A stretch of 64,000 nucleotides of DNA from Saprospiraceae bacterium (GCA_020628645.1 JAHDES010000001.1:186001-250000), one strand, 5' to 3'. Positions 1-8,749 are shown, numbered from the stretch's first letter. Numbers and translations are program-made. The notes: generated by a model not told the origin, from the letters alone.

Positions 1-385
1 ATTTCCACCAGTATTAAAAGAAGGAAACTACAATAGCTTAAACGATAAAGAAACCTATGTAATCCAAGAGAAAGGAACGGAATATGCCTTTTCGGGAGCT
101 TATCACGATCACAAAGAAAGCGGTACATACATCTGTCGTCAGTGTAATTTACCCTTGTTTAAATCCTCCGCAAAATTTAAATCTGGTACTGGATGGCCTA
201 GTTTTGATGATATTTATGCCGAAGGGAATGTCAAAGAATTGACGGATGCTGATGGTCGTAGAACAGAGATTGTATGTGGTAATTGTGGAGGGCATTTAGG
301 ACATGTTTTTCGAGGAGAAGGTTTCACAGATAAACAAACGCGCCATTGCGTTAATTCTGTTTCTTTGGATTTTGTAAAGGAATAA
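1..385 (+). CDS. msrB: Peptide-methionine (R)-S-oxide reductase MsrB, 5'-truncated by window edge
   Basis: MsrB reduces the R-epimer of methionine sulfoxide in proteins with thioredoxin as electron donor. The reading frame is open from base 2 to the stop at 383-385, giving 127 visible codons; the true start lies outside the window. Both zinc-binding CxxC pairs are present (CRQC at 134-145 and CGNC further on), as are the family signature GTGWPSF and the catalytic cysteine in RHCVNS near base 347. The C-terminus is complete. No signal peptide can be judged because the N-terminus is missing. The next gene follows after 53 bases that hold a small hairpin. Confidence 0.95.
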   Translation, partial: FPPVLKEGNYNSLNDKETYVIQEKGTEYAFSGAYHDHKESGTYICRQCNLPLFKSSAKFKSGTGWPSFDDIYAEGNVKELTDADGRRTEIVCGNCGGHLGHVFRGEGFTDKQTRHCVNSVSLDFVKE

Positions 386-392
386 TTTGTTA

Positions 393-424
393 ATCGTGGA
401 ACGACTTGTAGTCGGTCTCACGAT
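393..424. repeat. Intergenic hairpin after msrB
   Basis: An outer stem ATCGTG/CACGAT (393-398 and 419-424) encloses an inner stem CGACT/AGTCG (402-406 and 410-414). There is no clear U-tract, so it is a poor terminator. A related palindrome built on GACT-loop-AGTC occurs at 9714-9729, which suggests a small dispersed repeat. Confidence 0.5.
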
Positions 425-438
425 AGAATATTCTTTAA

Positions 439-969
439 ATGGAACTAAGCATTCGACAAGAAGAATCTACGGATCATCAAATTGTTTTTGATTTAATAAA
501 ATCCGCTTTTCAAGAAGAAGAAATAAGCGATCATCAAGAACAATTTTTAGTCCAACGCTTAAGAAATTCGGATGCATTTATTCCTGAACTTTCTTTAGTG
601 GCTGAATTAAATGGGCAAGTAGTTGGTCATATCTTATTAACTAAAGTGCTTATCAAAAACGATATTCAGGAATTTACATCCTTAGCACTCGCTCCAGTTT
701 CTGTACTCCCCAATTATCAGAGAAAAGGAATAGGTGGTCAACTCATTCAATCTGCTCATCAAAAAGCAAAATCTCTAGGCTATACTTCTATCGTCTTGTT
801 GGGACATGAAAACTATTATCCCAGATTTGGTTATCAACAAGCTCATTTGTTTGGTATAAACTTCCCATTTGAAGCACCAAGAGAAAATTGCTTTGTATTG
901 GAATTGATCCCTAATACTTTACAGGCTGTTTATGGTACTATTGAATATGCACAAGAATTTTACCAATAA
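439..969 (+). CDS. GNAT family N-acetyltransferase (YhbS-like)
   Basis: This 176-residue protein has the GNAT fold, which transfers an acetyl group from acetyl-CoA to an amine. The acetyl-CoA pyrophosphate loop is readable as QRKGIGGQL at about residues 97-105, preceded by the beta-strand segment LAPVSVLPNY. The downstream segment VLLGHENYYPRFGYQ is typical of the YhbS/COG3153 subgroup. It is cytosolic, with no signal peptide or membrane segment. The substrate cannot be deduced. It lies between msrB and a hydroxylase-like gene on the same strand, with gaps of 53 and 90 bases, so co-transcription is possible but not shown. Confidence 0.85.
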   Translation: MELSIRQEESTDHQIVFDLIKSAFQEEEISDHQEQFLVQRLRNSDAFIPELSLVAELNGQVVGHILLTKVLIKNDIQEFTSLALAPVSVLPNYQRKGIGGQLIQSAHQKAKSLGYTSIVLLGHENYYPRFGYQQAHLFGINFPFEAPRENCFVLELIPNTLQAVYGTIEYAQEFYQ

Positions 970-1059
970 GCATCTTATCTTTCAACATTATTTGTATATT
1001 TATTTCACCCAAGCTATCATAAATCAACATTATTTTGTTTCCCTAAAATCCAAAATGAC

Positions 1060-1653
1060 ATGCCAACCATAGCTAAACCTAATGAAACGACCCTCGATCG
1101 CATTAAGCTCCCCTTTACCTTTGATGTAGCGAAAATGCAAGAAGAGATCAAGCCTTTACAGCAAAATCAATTTGTGTATTATAATGCTGTTCAATTACGT
1201 GCGCCTGCCCACATGGTAGATACTTCTTTGCCTTTTCCTCCTCCTGCTAATGATTATGCAGATGGTTCTTGGACCGATTGGTTGGATACCCCTACGCTCA
1301 AAACCATGCCTTATATCGCTAGTGTAATTGATAGTTTTCGAGACTATACTACAGTTAATTTGGTTCGTTTATTACGACTTGCGCCCATGAGTGAGGTAAA
1401 AGAACATACTGATCCTACACTTGGTTTGGAGATTGAACGTTCTATGATTCGGTTGACGATTCCTATTGTTAGCAACGACCAAGTTACCTTCTATCTTAAT
1501 GATAAACCTGTTCCTTTACAAACTGGTGAATGCTGGTACCTCCGTCTTACTGACCCACATCGCGTTCTTAATCATGGACAAACGGAGCGCATTAATATGA
1601 CCATAGATGTATTACCTACGGATAAAATGAAGGCAATTATTTTGGGGAGATAG
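1060..1653 (+). CDS. Aspartyl/asparaginyl beta-hydroxylase-like dioxygenase
   Basis: The 197-residue protein resembles the Asp/Asn beta-hydroxylase branch of the 2-oxoglutarate/Fe(II) dioxygenases, a double-stranded beta-helix fold. Candidate iron ligands are His116 and Asp118 in EHTDP and His167 or His172 in DPHRVLNHG. A downstream arginine in GQTERINM fits the 2-oxoglutarate carboxylate site. AspH itself keeps only two histidines, so the Asp here may restore a full facial triad; that is inference. The ATG at 1060 is used; an ATG at 1055 is out of frame. It is cytosolic with no signal peptide, and the substrate is unknown. Confidence 0.75.
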   Translation: MPTIAKPNETTLDRIKLPFTFDVAKMQEEIKPLQQNQFVYYNAVQLRAPAHMVDTSLPFPPPANDYADGSWTDWLDTPTLKTMPYIASVIDSFRDYTTVNLVRLLRLAPMSEVKEHTDPTLGLEIERSMIRLTIPIVSNDQVTFYLNDKPVPLQTGECWYLRLTDPHRVLNHGQTERINMTIDVLPTDKMKAIILGR

Positions 1654-1732
1654 TTGTCAATAATTTTTTGAGGTATAGACTTGTAAAGTTACTAATAGGA
1701 AAAGATACAGAAATATAATAATATCCAAAGTG

Positions 1733-1803
1733 CAAGTATCAAACGCAAGTTCAAAATAGGGTTATATTAATGTTTATCTATTTGTGCTTGAACTTGATAC
1801 TTG
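1733..1803. repeat. 71-nt imperfect inverted repeat beside the GIY-YIG/tRNA array
   Basis: CAAGTATCAA (1733-1742) pairs exactly with TTGATACTTG (1794-1803). Inside it GTTCAA pairs with TTGAAC and ATAG with CTAT, with 6-base bulges on each side, about 20 base pairs in all around an AT-rich loop. It abuts the stop of a truncated GIY-YIG fragment and may mark a recombination or insertion boundary. The remaining bases from 1654 show nothing else. Confidence 0.5.
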
Positions 1804-1806
1804 AGT

Positions 1807-1993
<187 letters not shown>

Positions 1994-2013
<20 letters not shown>

Positions 2014-2092
2014 TCCCGATAATTATCGGGACAAGCTCTACGATCCTCCCGATGTAAATCGGGATGCTCTAGCTCAACTGAGCTAATCGCTC
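1994..2092 (-). pseudogene. tRNA-Val pseudogene carrying two palindromic inserts
   Basis: On the minus strand the 5' acceptor and D arm (GAGCGATTAGCTCAG) and the 3' T-loop and acceptor end of the functional tRNA-Val are recognisable, but the whole spans 99 bases instead of 75. The anticodon arm is CCCGATTTACATCGGG, with an 8-nt loop if the 5-bp stem is kept. A second palindrome, CCCGATAATTATCGGG, occupies the variable/T-stem region. The T-stem no longer pairs and the acceptor has an A-C mismatch. Its 5' part overlaps the last codons of the GIY-YIG gene. I judge it non-functional. Confidence 0.7.
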
Positions 2093-2317
2093 AATATATT
2101 TCCTACTTTTTTTACGCTTAATGACTCGTTCTCTGGCAAGTGCTTCTGTTTTGAACTCATATTTCTCTATATGAACAACTATCCAATCTTTGGCTTTTGC
2201 CGTAAATCCTTTATGATTACTCAAATGACGGGATAATCTTCCTTCTAAATCTGATCCACAAGAGCCAATATAATACCGATCTAAAGTCTTGGAGTATAAA
2301 ATATAGCAATGATACAT
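2069..2317 (-). CDS. GIY-YIG nuclease family protein (COG2827-like)
   Basis: The 82-residue protein has the single-domain GIY-YIG nuclease fold. The motifs read CYILYS and RYYIGSC; the conserved Arg lies in GRLSRH and the metal-binding Glu in ALARERVIK. I chose the ATG at 2315-2317, since an upstream in-frame ATG would run through the terminator hairpin. The C-terminus RKYIERLAQLS is unusual because the last eight codons and the stop lie inside a decayed tRNA-Val, so the original end was probably replaced. Stand-alone members of this family are common in Bacteroidota; their substrate is not established. It follows the functional tRNA-Val with only a terminator between. Confidence 0.8.
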   Translation of the reverse strand: MYHCYILYSKTLDRYYIGSCGSDLEGRLSRHLSNHKGFTAKAKDWIVVHIEKYEFKTEALARERVIKRKKSRKYIERLAQLS

Positions 2318-2382
2318 AAGAGTTAAAATGAAAAAAGACCTGCATTCCTGCAAGTCTTTTGGTGGGCGATGAAGGATTCGAA
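2208..2382. repeat. Copy B of the ~175-bp tandem duplication
   Basis: This is the partner of 1838-2013. In this copy both the GIY-YIG frame and the tRNA are intact, so it is probably the less decayed unit. Confidence 0.85.
2331..2360 (-). terminator. Rho-independent terminator of tRNA-Val, copy B
   Basis: Stem GACCTGCA/TGCAAGTC with loop TTCC, flanked by an A-run and a T-run. It begins immediately after the CCA end of the tRNA on the minus strand. Confidence 0.75.
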
Positions 2383-2437
2383 CCTACGACCCCTTGGGTG
2401 TAAACCAAGTGCTCTGAACCAACTGAGCTAATCGCCC
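2360..2437 (-). tRNA. tRNA-Val (anticodon TAC), CCA encoded
   Basis: The minus strand folds as a 7-bp acceptor (GGGCGAT/ATCGCCC), D arm GCTC...GAGC, anticodon stem CTTGG/CCAAG with 7-nt loop TTTACAC (anticodon TAC, valine), 5-nt variable loop, and a T arm with loop TTCGAAT and one T-T mismatch in the stem. The discriminator A at 2363 is followed by a genomically encoded CCA (2360-2362). The body is 75 nt. It is the only intact tRNA seen in the window. Confidence 0.93.
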
Positions 2438-2503
2438 TTGTTATTTATTGCTAAATACTTTGCTATTTAAATTTTAAAAGGGATTTTATTACCTTCGGAA
2501 CTT

Positions 2504-2555
2504 GACCCTCCCGATGTAAATCGGGATGCTCTGAACCAACTGAGCTAATCGCCCT
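2504..2555 (-). pseudogene. 5' half of a tRNA-Val (remnant)
   Basis: From 2555 downward the sequence matches the tRNA-Val acceptor and D arm exactly, then carries the same substituted anticodon arm as the pseudogene at 1994-2092 (CCCGATTTACATCGGG) and the start of the variable loop. The T arm and 3' acceptor are missing and replaced by unrelated AT-rich sequence, so it cannot fold as a tRNA. Confidence 0.7.
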
Positions 2556-2724
2556 TTATGCTTTTTTCAATAGCGATTGCAAAGATAGGTTTCTTCTATA
2601 TGACTTACAAGTCTTTTTGAAAAAAAATCTAAAAAATATTTTCTACCCTATTTTCGTTTCATATAATAGTTCATATGCTTAAAAAAAAGCATGGATACCT
2701 CCAAGGACTACAGTCACTAAGCCT

Positions 2725-2732
2725 TATCTTTG
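2725..2732 (+). promoter_or_regulatory. Bacteroidota -7 box (TATCTTTG)
   Basis: Matches the TAnnTTTG -7 consensus and lies only 4 bases before the ATG at 2737, so the transcript would be nearly leaderless. No clear TTTG -33 element is seen. Confidence 0.35.
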
Positions 2733-2736
2733 TTCT

Positions 2737-5403
2737 ATGGCCACATCAAATTTAGTACAAGAAAAACCAACCTACGTCCAACAGACGAAGCAACCATCTA
2801 TTATGAAACGATTCTTCCGAAAATTTCTCTGGATTAGTGTGATGATTATAGGACTGTTTATTCTTTTTGCAGTTGTCGTCGCCGCTTTTTTTGAAGATAC
2901 CATCAGTCAACGTTTGCTAAAGGAAATCAATAAATCCTTAAAGACTGAATTGACCGTAAATGAGTTTGAACTCTCTTTATTATCTGGTTTTCCTAAAGCT
3001 TCTGCCAATTTAAATGAAGTTATTTTAAAAGATACTAAAAACGGAAATCTTTTAGAAGCAGCTAATATTTCGTTTCGATTTGGTTTATTTAGTTTATTTA
3101 GTTCTACGATAAAGGTACATTCTGTCGTGATTAGTAATGGTGCCTTGTACGTTGCTGTTGATAAAAAAGGAGTGGGTAATTTTGATGTACTGAAATCATC
3201 AGACAATGATTCCGAGGCTTCTTCTAGCTTCTCCATTTCCTTACAAGAAGCCATTTTGAATCATATTGATTTGATTTATACCGATGAACAAAACGAACAA
3301 GATGTTCGGTTTATGGTTAATGATGCTCTTTTTTCAGGAGAATTTGCTAGTGATCGTTTTTCATTGGCAAGTAACGCGAACATTGAAACCAATTTTGTAG
3401 ATATTGAAGGAACACGTTTTTTAGCTGGTAAAACAATTGATTATGATGCGACGATAGATGTCGATTTAGTTAAAAGTTTATACAACTTACAAGATGTAAA
3501 AGTGGGCGTGGAATCAAATGAGTTTCAGCTAAATGGAACGATTGAAACACAAGGATTGGGTACAGACTTTGATCTGAATCTCACAGCAGAAGATGGAAGC
3601 GTAGAATCTGTTGTTCAATTATTGCCTGAAGAATATCTTGCTTATGTAGGAGATTTTCAAAGTACAGGAACATTTCTTTTCAATTCTACCATAAAAGGAC
3701 GATTTAGTCCACAAACTAATCCTGCGATCAATGTGAACTTTGGTTTACGAGATGGAAGAATTTCTAGTCCACGATTGGACAATTCCCTCAAAGATGTTTC
3801 ATTTAATGCCATTTTCACGAATGGGAAATATAAAACGAATAAGAGCTCTTTCTTCGAGATGAAAAACTTTAAAGCTTATTTCAATCGAGAACTCACCGAA
3901 TCCTATTTAAAAGTTTCTGATCTAAGTGATCCAAAAATTGATTTTAAAATAGATGGTTCGATCCCTTTAGGTACCGTTTATGGTTTATTTAATATGCCTA
4001 CCATTACCGATGGCGATGGCGAAGTAGAGTTTAAGAACATAGCAATAGATGGTCGTCTTTCGGATATGCAAAGTGTGAGTCGAATTTATAAGGTAAGTTC
4101 ATCAGGAGAATTGGAGTTCGATGATGCAGAATTGACCATCAATGAAGAAGACATGATTGTTGATCGGGGCAAACTTATCTTGGAAAATAACAATCTCAAA
4201 GTAGATGGAGTCAAAATTGAAGGGGCTGGAAGCGAAATTATTTTAGATGGTAATTTCAATAATTTAATCCCTGTTTTATTTGCCGATTCACTCAATTCTA
4301 AAGATGCAGAACTTCAATTTAAAGCCAATTTAGATGCAGATAAAATGGATTTGGCGCGTTTAATTTCGCTTACCGAAACACCTGTGGAAGAAGATGAAGT
4401 GTCAGAAGAAGTATATGATTCTGTGATGGTGGCACAAACGCAAGAACGCGAGCGACTCACTAAGTTTTTAAAAGGAACATTTGATGCAAATATCAAGGAA
4501 TTCACCTACAACAAAATTAATGGGGAAGCTTTTGATGGAAGCCTTAGTTTTGATAATAATGAAATGGAAATTGATGGAGATGTGGTGATTATGGATGGAA
4601 CAATGAATGTAGAAGGCAAAGTCTATTTTGAAGATAAACCCCGACTAAAAGCCAATCTCATTTTTGAAGAAATCGATGCGAATCAATTTTTCTATCAATG
4701 TGAAAATTTTGGGCAATCGACCTTAACTTCTGATAATCTTCGTGGTGATCTTAATTCACACATGACCATTAATGCTTACTGGGATGAAAAAGGGGCTTTT
4801 CTAGATGAAAAATTACGCGTCTTGGCCGGGATTAGTATTAAAGATGGAGAATTACGCCGTTTTAAAATGCTAGAAGAATTTTCGAATTATATCAATGTCA
4901 AAGACTTGCGTAATATCAAATTAGTGAATATGCAAAACTGGCTGGAGGTACGAAAAGGGAAGATTTATCTACCCGTCATGTTTATTCAATCTAATGCACT
5001 CAATTTGACGATGAGTGGCGAACATTCATTTGAGCATGATATGGATTATGCCCTTAAAATTAATGCTGGTCAAGTATTATTTAATAAATTCAAAAAACAC
5101 GATCCTCGTCTCAAACCTCAAAAAGCGAAGAAAAAAGGCTGGTTTAATTTGTATTATCGCATCACTGGCAATTTAGATGATTACGACACTCGTTCTTCAA
5201 AACGACAAGTACAACAAGCATTTGTAAATAGTGATCGCCATAAAAAAGAAATTCGTCGTATCCTCGAAAAAGAGTTTGGTGCGATTCAACTTCTGAATAA
5301 TGAACCTGAAAGCTGGCGCGATGTAGGGCCTATTCCTGAATATGAAGAAGAAGATGGGAATCTGGAATATTTAGATGAGATAACTGGAGATGGAGGGCGA
5401 TAA
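2737..5403 (+). CDS. AsmA-like family protein (inner-membrane anchored)
   Basis: The 888-residue protein has a short cytoplasmic N-terminus, one membrane segment (residues about 29-51, rich in I/L/F/V) and a long periplasmic part. The segment just after the membrane anchor, with the ELSLLSGFP motif and alternating beta-strand pattern, and the C-terminal AsmA_2-type region are typical of AsmA-like proteins. Relatives form elongated grooves implicated in lipid transport between the two membranes or in outer-membrane homeostasis; that role is inferred from the family. The C-terminal tail is strongly acidic (EYEEEDGNLEY). It is followed by a convergent gene, so it is probably monocistronic. Confidence 0.8.
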   Translation: MATSNLVQEKPTYVQQTKQPSIMKRFFRKFLWISVMIIGLFILFAVVVAAFFEDTISQRLLKEINKSLKTELTVNEFELSLLSGFPKASANLNEVILKDTKNGNLLEAANISFRFGLFSLFSSTIKVHSVVISNGALYVAVDKKGVGNFDVLKSSDNDSEASSSFSISLQEAILNHIDLIYTDEQNEQDVRFMVNDALFSGEFASDRFSLASNANIETNFVDIEGTRFLAGKTIDYDATIDVDLVKSLYNLQDVKVGVESNEFQLNGTIETQGLGTDFDLNLTAEDGSVESVVQLLPEEYLAYVGDFQSTGTFLFNSTIKGRFSPQTNPAINVNFGLRDGRISSPRLDNSLKDVSFNAIFTNGKYKTNKSSFFEMKNFKAYFNRELTESYLKVSDLSDPKIDFKIDGSIPLGTVYGLFNMPTITDGDGEVEFKNIAIDGRLSDMQSVSRIYKVSSSGELEFDDAELTINEEDMIVDRGKLILENNNLKVDGVKIEGAGSEIILDGNFNNLIPVLFADSLNSKDAELQFKANLDADKMDLARLISLTETPVEEDEVSEEVYDSVMVAQTQERERLTKFLKGTFDANIKEFTYNKINGEAFDGSLSFDNNEMEIDGDVVIMDGTMNVEGKVYFEDKPRLKANLIFEEIDANQFFYQCENFGQSTLTSDNLRGDLNSHMTINAYWDEKGAFLDEKLRVLAGISIKDGELRRFKMLEEFSNYINVKDLRNIKLVNMQNWLEVRKGKIYLPVMFIQSNALNLTMSGEHSFEHDMDYALKINAGQVLFNKFKKHDPRLKPQKAKKKGWFNLYYRITGNLDDYDTRSSKRQVQQAFVNSDRHKKEIRRILEKEFGAIQLLNNEPESWRDVGPIPEYEEEDGNLEYLDEITGDGGR

Positions 5404-5410
5404 AAAACAA

Positions 5411-5449
5411 ACACCTGAAGTGGGAGATCTTTATTCCTGTTTCAGGTGT
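5411..5449 (+). terminator. Hairpin after the AsmA-like gene
   Basis: ACACCTGAA (5411-5419) pairs with TTCAGGTGT (5441-5449) around a 21-nt loop. The position 8 bases after the stop suggests termination or 3'-end protection, but no T-tract follows. Confidence 0.4.
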
Positions 5450-5499
5450 CTAACTCATTCCAATTCAAGTTCTAAGTAGCCTAACTTATTTGCTTGTCG

Positions 5500-5586
5500 A
5501 ATAACTGCATTCATCATAAAAATTGTAAGCAGCTGACTAAAAGGAGGTTGCGCACAATTTTTTGGTGAATTTTAAAAGCAGTTATT
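5500..5586. repeat. 87-nt compound hairpin of unknown function
   Basis: Nested arms: AATAACTGC (5500-5508) with GCAGTTATT (5578-5586); ATTCATC (5509-5515) with GGTGAAT (5564-5570); AAAATTGT (5519-5526) with ACAATTTT (5554-5561); GCAGC (5529-5533) with GTTGC (5547-5551). That gives about 29 pairs in one rod. It could be a miniature palindromic element or an untranslated RNA; no promoter-like box is evident on either side. Confidence 0.5.
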
Positions 5587-5728
5587 GACCAAATAATTAG
5601 GTAAACCTACTAAAAATACAGCTTATCGTACTTGAATGTAGCTCCTTTTCCCTAGTACTACTTATCGCTTCCCGAAAGCAACTTTTTTCTTTCCGAACAT
5701 GAGGAAGAGGCTAAGAAATAAAGTTAAA

Positions 5729-7798
5729 CTAAAGTACCTGATAATAGGCAAATTCAAATTGGTAATGAATACCTTTTTCTACTTCTTGTAGCCTTGATTT
5801 TCCTTGTAATTGTAAACAGAGTAATTGGATGAGCTGCGACCCAAAACCCGTTCCCTGTTTTTGAGTCATACCAATTCCATCATCGAGGTATTCCATTTGC
5901 AAACGCTCCTTTTCTTGTTTCAAAAGAACTTGTATTAATCCTTTACTTTTATCTGGAAATGCATATTTAAACGAATTGGTAATTAATTCATTTACCAAAA
6001 GGGCAAGCGGAATAGACGTATCCAAATCTAATACAATTGGACTTCCTGTATATTTAAAAGAAATACGGTTTTCTTCATATTGATAAACATCTGATAAGTC
6101 ATCAAATAAGGTCTGGAGATAATTACCAAATTCAATACCATGCAAATTTTTATTCTCATACAATTTCAGATGAATAGCCGCTATGGATTCTACTCGGCGT
6201 TGACTATCTTGAATGGCTTTGAGGGCAACTTCGTCTTCAATGCTTGCCGATTGTAACGACAATAAGCTGGATAGAGTTTGTAGATTATTTTTTACACGAT
6301 GATGAATTTCTTTGAGTAAGAGTTGATTTTCAGAGTTAGTTTGTAGGAGGGATTGATTTTGTTCGCTAATAATATCTTTTTTCTCCTGTAAAGAAAGATT
6401 GAGTTTTTTCTGCCGACGAAAACTAAGCCATAAGGCTAATAATGCACCTAAAAGAATCGTTGCAAATACGACAAATAAATTTCGAGTACGCTTTGCTTGA
6501 CTAACTTGATTGGTCAGTAACAACTGTTGATTGACATTTTGAATGCTATCGAGTTCTTTCTTTTGGTTAAATTCATATCGAATTTGTTGACTCAATAGCG
6601 CATTTGTTTTTTCTTCATCTTTAATGGAATCACTATAAACAATTGCCGTTTGATAATATGCCAATGCTTTTTTATAATCACCAATTCCAATATAATAGTC
6701 GTGCCAACAATCTGCAACACTTTGTGGATACCAATACCCATCTATTTGATGAACCAAAGGAGTCGCTTCTTTTAAATATTGATGTGCTTTGTCATATTGC
6801 TTTTTTTTTATTGCTATGTCTGCTAAATCTCGAAGTGCATTAATCGTACTTCCGACATCCTGAAGTTGTCGTGCCACAGGTAAAGATTTCTCTAAATAAT
6901 ATTGTGACTTGTCTACATCATCATTTTCAAGAGAATTAGCATAATAATAGCTAGAATAGAAATAAGATTGTAAAATCGGTGCAATAGGATAGGCTTGATA
7001 AAGCTTATTTGAAAATGCTAACGCCTTTTTTTGATAATCTATAATTTTCTCCTCCTTACTTGAAAGATAGCTCCATCTTCTATAAATTAGAATTAATTTT
7101 TGACGTGTTTTTACATCTGAAGAATATCTATAACTATTTAAATTAATTTTTTGAATATACGTTTTCGCTTTTTCTTTATGGTAAGTATTTAAATTAGATC
7201 CTAAACCATAGTCTTGTCCAAAAACATAAATACTCCAATGTGTATGCATCGCTTCAAAATAATCCAAAGTGTCACAATATTCCAATGCTTGATACATCAT
7301 TTTAGTTGCATTTGAATAATCATTTCGATAAGCATAGACCCAAGCTTCTTCAAAATGAATTTTCCATAACAAGGAAGAGAGTGATTGTTTTAAGGCATTC
7401 TCTTTTGCTAAATCTAAAGAAGAAATAGCCTTATCATACTGTTCCATTTCGATATACCACTTTCCAATTGACAAATGAATACTTGCCTTTAAGGAATCAT
7501 TCTCACTCGTTTGAAGTAATTGTTCAGCTTGTAACAAATGATGGAGTGATTCATCAAATTGGAGATGGTCGAATAAATAGGTGGCTTTTTGTTGATAGAC
7601 GGTAGCTAATTGTTCGGGCTGCTTTGTTGTATTGAGGTATTGGATAGCGGCTTCATAGTTGGAGAATGCTTGCTTTGTATCTTTATAATAATGTATAGCG
7701 GCTTCATTTAAATAATATTGTGTAGTACAATCCAAGTCTTGAGCAAGACTCAAGCCATAATTAATAAAAAGGAGTACTGCACTGATCATTTTTTTCAT
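5729..7798 (-). CDS. TPR-containing sensor histidine kinase (HisKA_2 type)
   Basis: This 689-residue kinase starts with a signal peptide ending near LSLAQ. About 400 residues of TPR-like helical repeats follow, predicted periplasmic, then a membrane segment at about residues 440-460. The cytoplasmic part has a coiled-coil linker, a HisKA_2 domain with EIHHRVKNNLQ (phospho-acceptor His near residue 499) and an HATPase_c domain with N-box NELITNSFKYAF and G1 box DDGIGM. It starts 2 bases after the end of the LytTR regulator gene, so the two form an operon and a cognate pair. The periplasmic TPR presumably senses a protein or peptide; the signal is unknown. Confidence 0.88.
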   Translation of the reverse strand: MKKMISAVLLFINYGLSLAQDLDCTTQYYLNEAAIHYYKDTKQAFSNYEAAIQYLNTTKQPEQLATVYQQKATYLFDHLQFDESLHHLLQAEQLLQTSENDSLKASIHLSIGKWYIEMEQYDKAISSLDLAKENALKQSLSSLLWKIHFEEAWVYAYRNDYSNATKMMYQALEYCDTLDYFEAMHTHWSIYVFGQDYGLGSNLNTYHKEKAKTYIQKINLNSYRYSSDVKTRQKLILIYRRWSYLSSKEEKIIDYQKKALAFSNKLYQAYPIAPILQSYFYSSYYYANSLENDDVDKSQYYLEKSLPVARQLQDVGSTINALRDLADIAIKKKQYDKAHQYLKEATPLVHQIDGYWYPQSVADCWHDYYIGIGDYKKALAYYQTAIVYSDSIKDEEKTNALLSQQIRYEFNQKKELDSIQNVNQQLLLTNQVSQAKRTRNLFVVFATILLGALLALWLSFRRQKKLNLSLQEKKDIISEQNQSLLQTNSENQLLLKEIHHRVKNNLQTLSSLLSLQSASIEDEVALKAIQDSQRRVESIAAIHLKLYENKNLHGIEFGNYLQTLFDDLSDVYQYEENRISFKYTGSPIVLDLDTSIPLALLVNELITNSFKYAFPDKSKGLIQVLLKQEKERLQMEYLDDGIGMTQKQGTGFGSQLIQLLCLQLQGKSRLQEVEKGIHYQFEFAYYQVL

Positions 7799-7800
7799 CC

Positions 7801-8550
7801 CTAACGAATTAAATTTAGGCGTTTCATTAAGGTATCTTTATAGGTCTTGGATATGGGAATATGAGTTTTACCAAATAAGATCTCATAATCCGTAAGTTTT
7901 TCGATATGAGCGATATTCACTACATAAGAGCGATGTACCCGTTGAAATTGGGGTAAATCCACTTTCTCCGTCAAAGCTTTAAGCGACATACTCAAGGAAT
8001 ATTTTTTCTCTTTTGTAAAAATATCACAATAGGAACGATCCGCTTGAATGTATAAAATGTCATCAATATGAATACGTACCATTTGCTGATTTTCTCGTAC
8101 AAAGATTGTTTTGTCCGTTGGCGTAGAAATAGGTAGTTCTTCTATAGATGGCGATTGTTCTGATAAATGTGCTTTGGCTAATAAAAGGGTACGTTCAATA
8201 TTTTTCTTCTTAAATGGCTTACCGATAAAACTAAAGGGCTTAGTAAGCCGCGCTGCTTCAAAAGTTTGATCGTCTGTATTGGCGGTTAAATAAATAATGA
8301 GTGGCGCTGCTATTGCATTAATTTTAGTCACCGTTTCGATGCCTGTCAAATCGCTCGCTAAATTAATATCCATCAATACAATATCGACTTTTTGTTGTTC
8401 TAAAGTCGCAATAGCCGCCTCTCCCGTCGCAACAAAGCCAACTACATTAAAACCAAATGATTTGATTTGCATTGCCAAATCAGCAGCAATCAATACTTGA
8501 TCTTCTACAATCAATACCTTTGGTATAATCTCTCCTTTTTTCGTATCCAC
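7801..8550 (-). CDS. LytTR family response regulator
   Basis: The 249-residue protein has a receiver domain (phospho-acceptor Asp61 in MDINLAS, switch Thr in LTANTD, conserved Lys in GKPF) followed by a LytTR DNA-binding domain at about residues 145-249, with the typical segments ILYIQADRSY and RVHRSYVVNI. LytTR regulators bind direct-repeat sites. It is the upstream gene of a two-gene operon with the TPR kinase. The ATG at 8550 fits the usual short N-terminus before KVLIVEDQ. Confidence 0.92.
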   Translation of the reverse strand: MDTKKGEIIPKVLIVEDQVLIAADLAMQIKSFGFNVVGFVATGEAAIATLEQQKVDIVLMDINLASDLTGIETVTKINAIAAPLIIYLTANTDDQTFEAARLTKPFSFIGKPFKKKNIERTLLLAKAHLSEQSPSIEELPISTPTDKTIFVRENQQMVRIHIDDILYIQADRSYCDIFTKEKKYSLSMSLKALTEKVDLPQFQRVHRSYVVNIAHIEKLTDYEILFGKTHIPISKTYKDTLMKRLNLIR

Positions 8551-8749
8551 TTAAAATTGTATGCTTTTTATGTTTAGTAACGGTCAAATAATTACTTCCC
8601 GATTTTCTTCAAATAGTGAAAAGATAAACGATTGATAATGAGTTTTCTTGAACTAATTGGAGAAATTTAGAGAGGGAAGTTAATTTTTGACAAATACTTA
8701 AAACCAATATTTTCTTTTTTGGGTTATGTTTACTTATTTGAAAAATCAA

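Larger units (their letters stand above)
5404..5728. other. Convergent intergenic region with two hairpins
   Basis: There is no coding frame here. It contains a 9-bp hairpin just after the AsmA-like stop (5411-5449) and a long compound hairpin (5500-5586), both listed separately. The remaining bases 5587-5728 show nothing I recognise. Confidence 0.6.

Noticed and set aside
2217-2408. 63-codon minus-strand frame through the tRNA-Val and terminator
   Set aside because: It reads through the tRNA gene and hairpin ([10 protein letters not shown]-type peptide), a well-known artefact.
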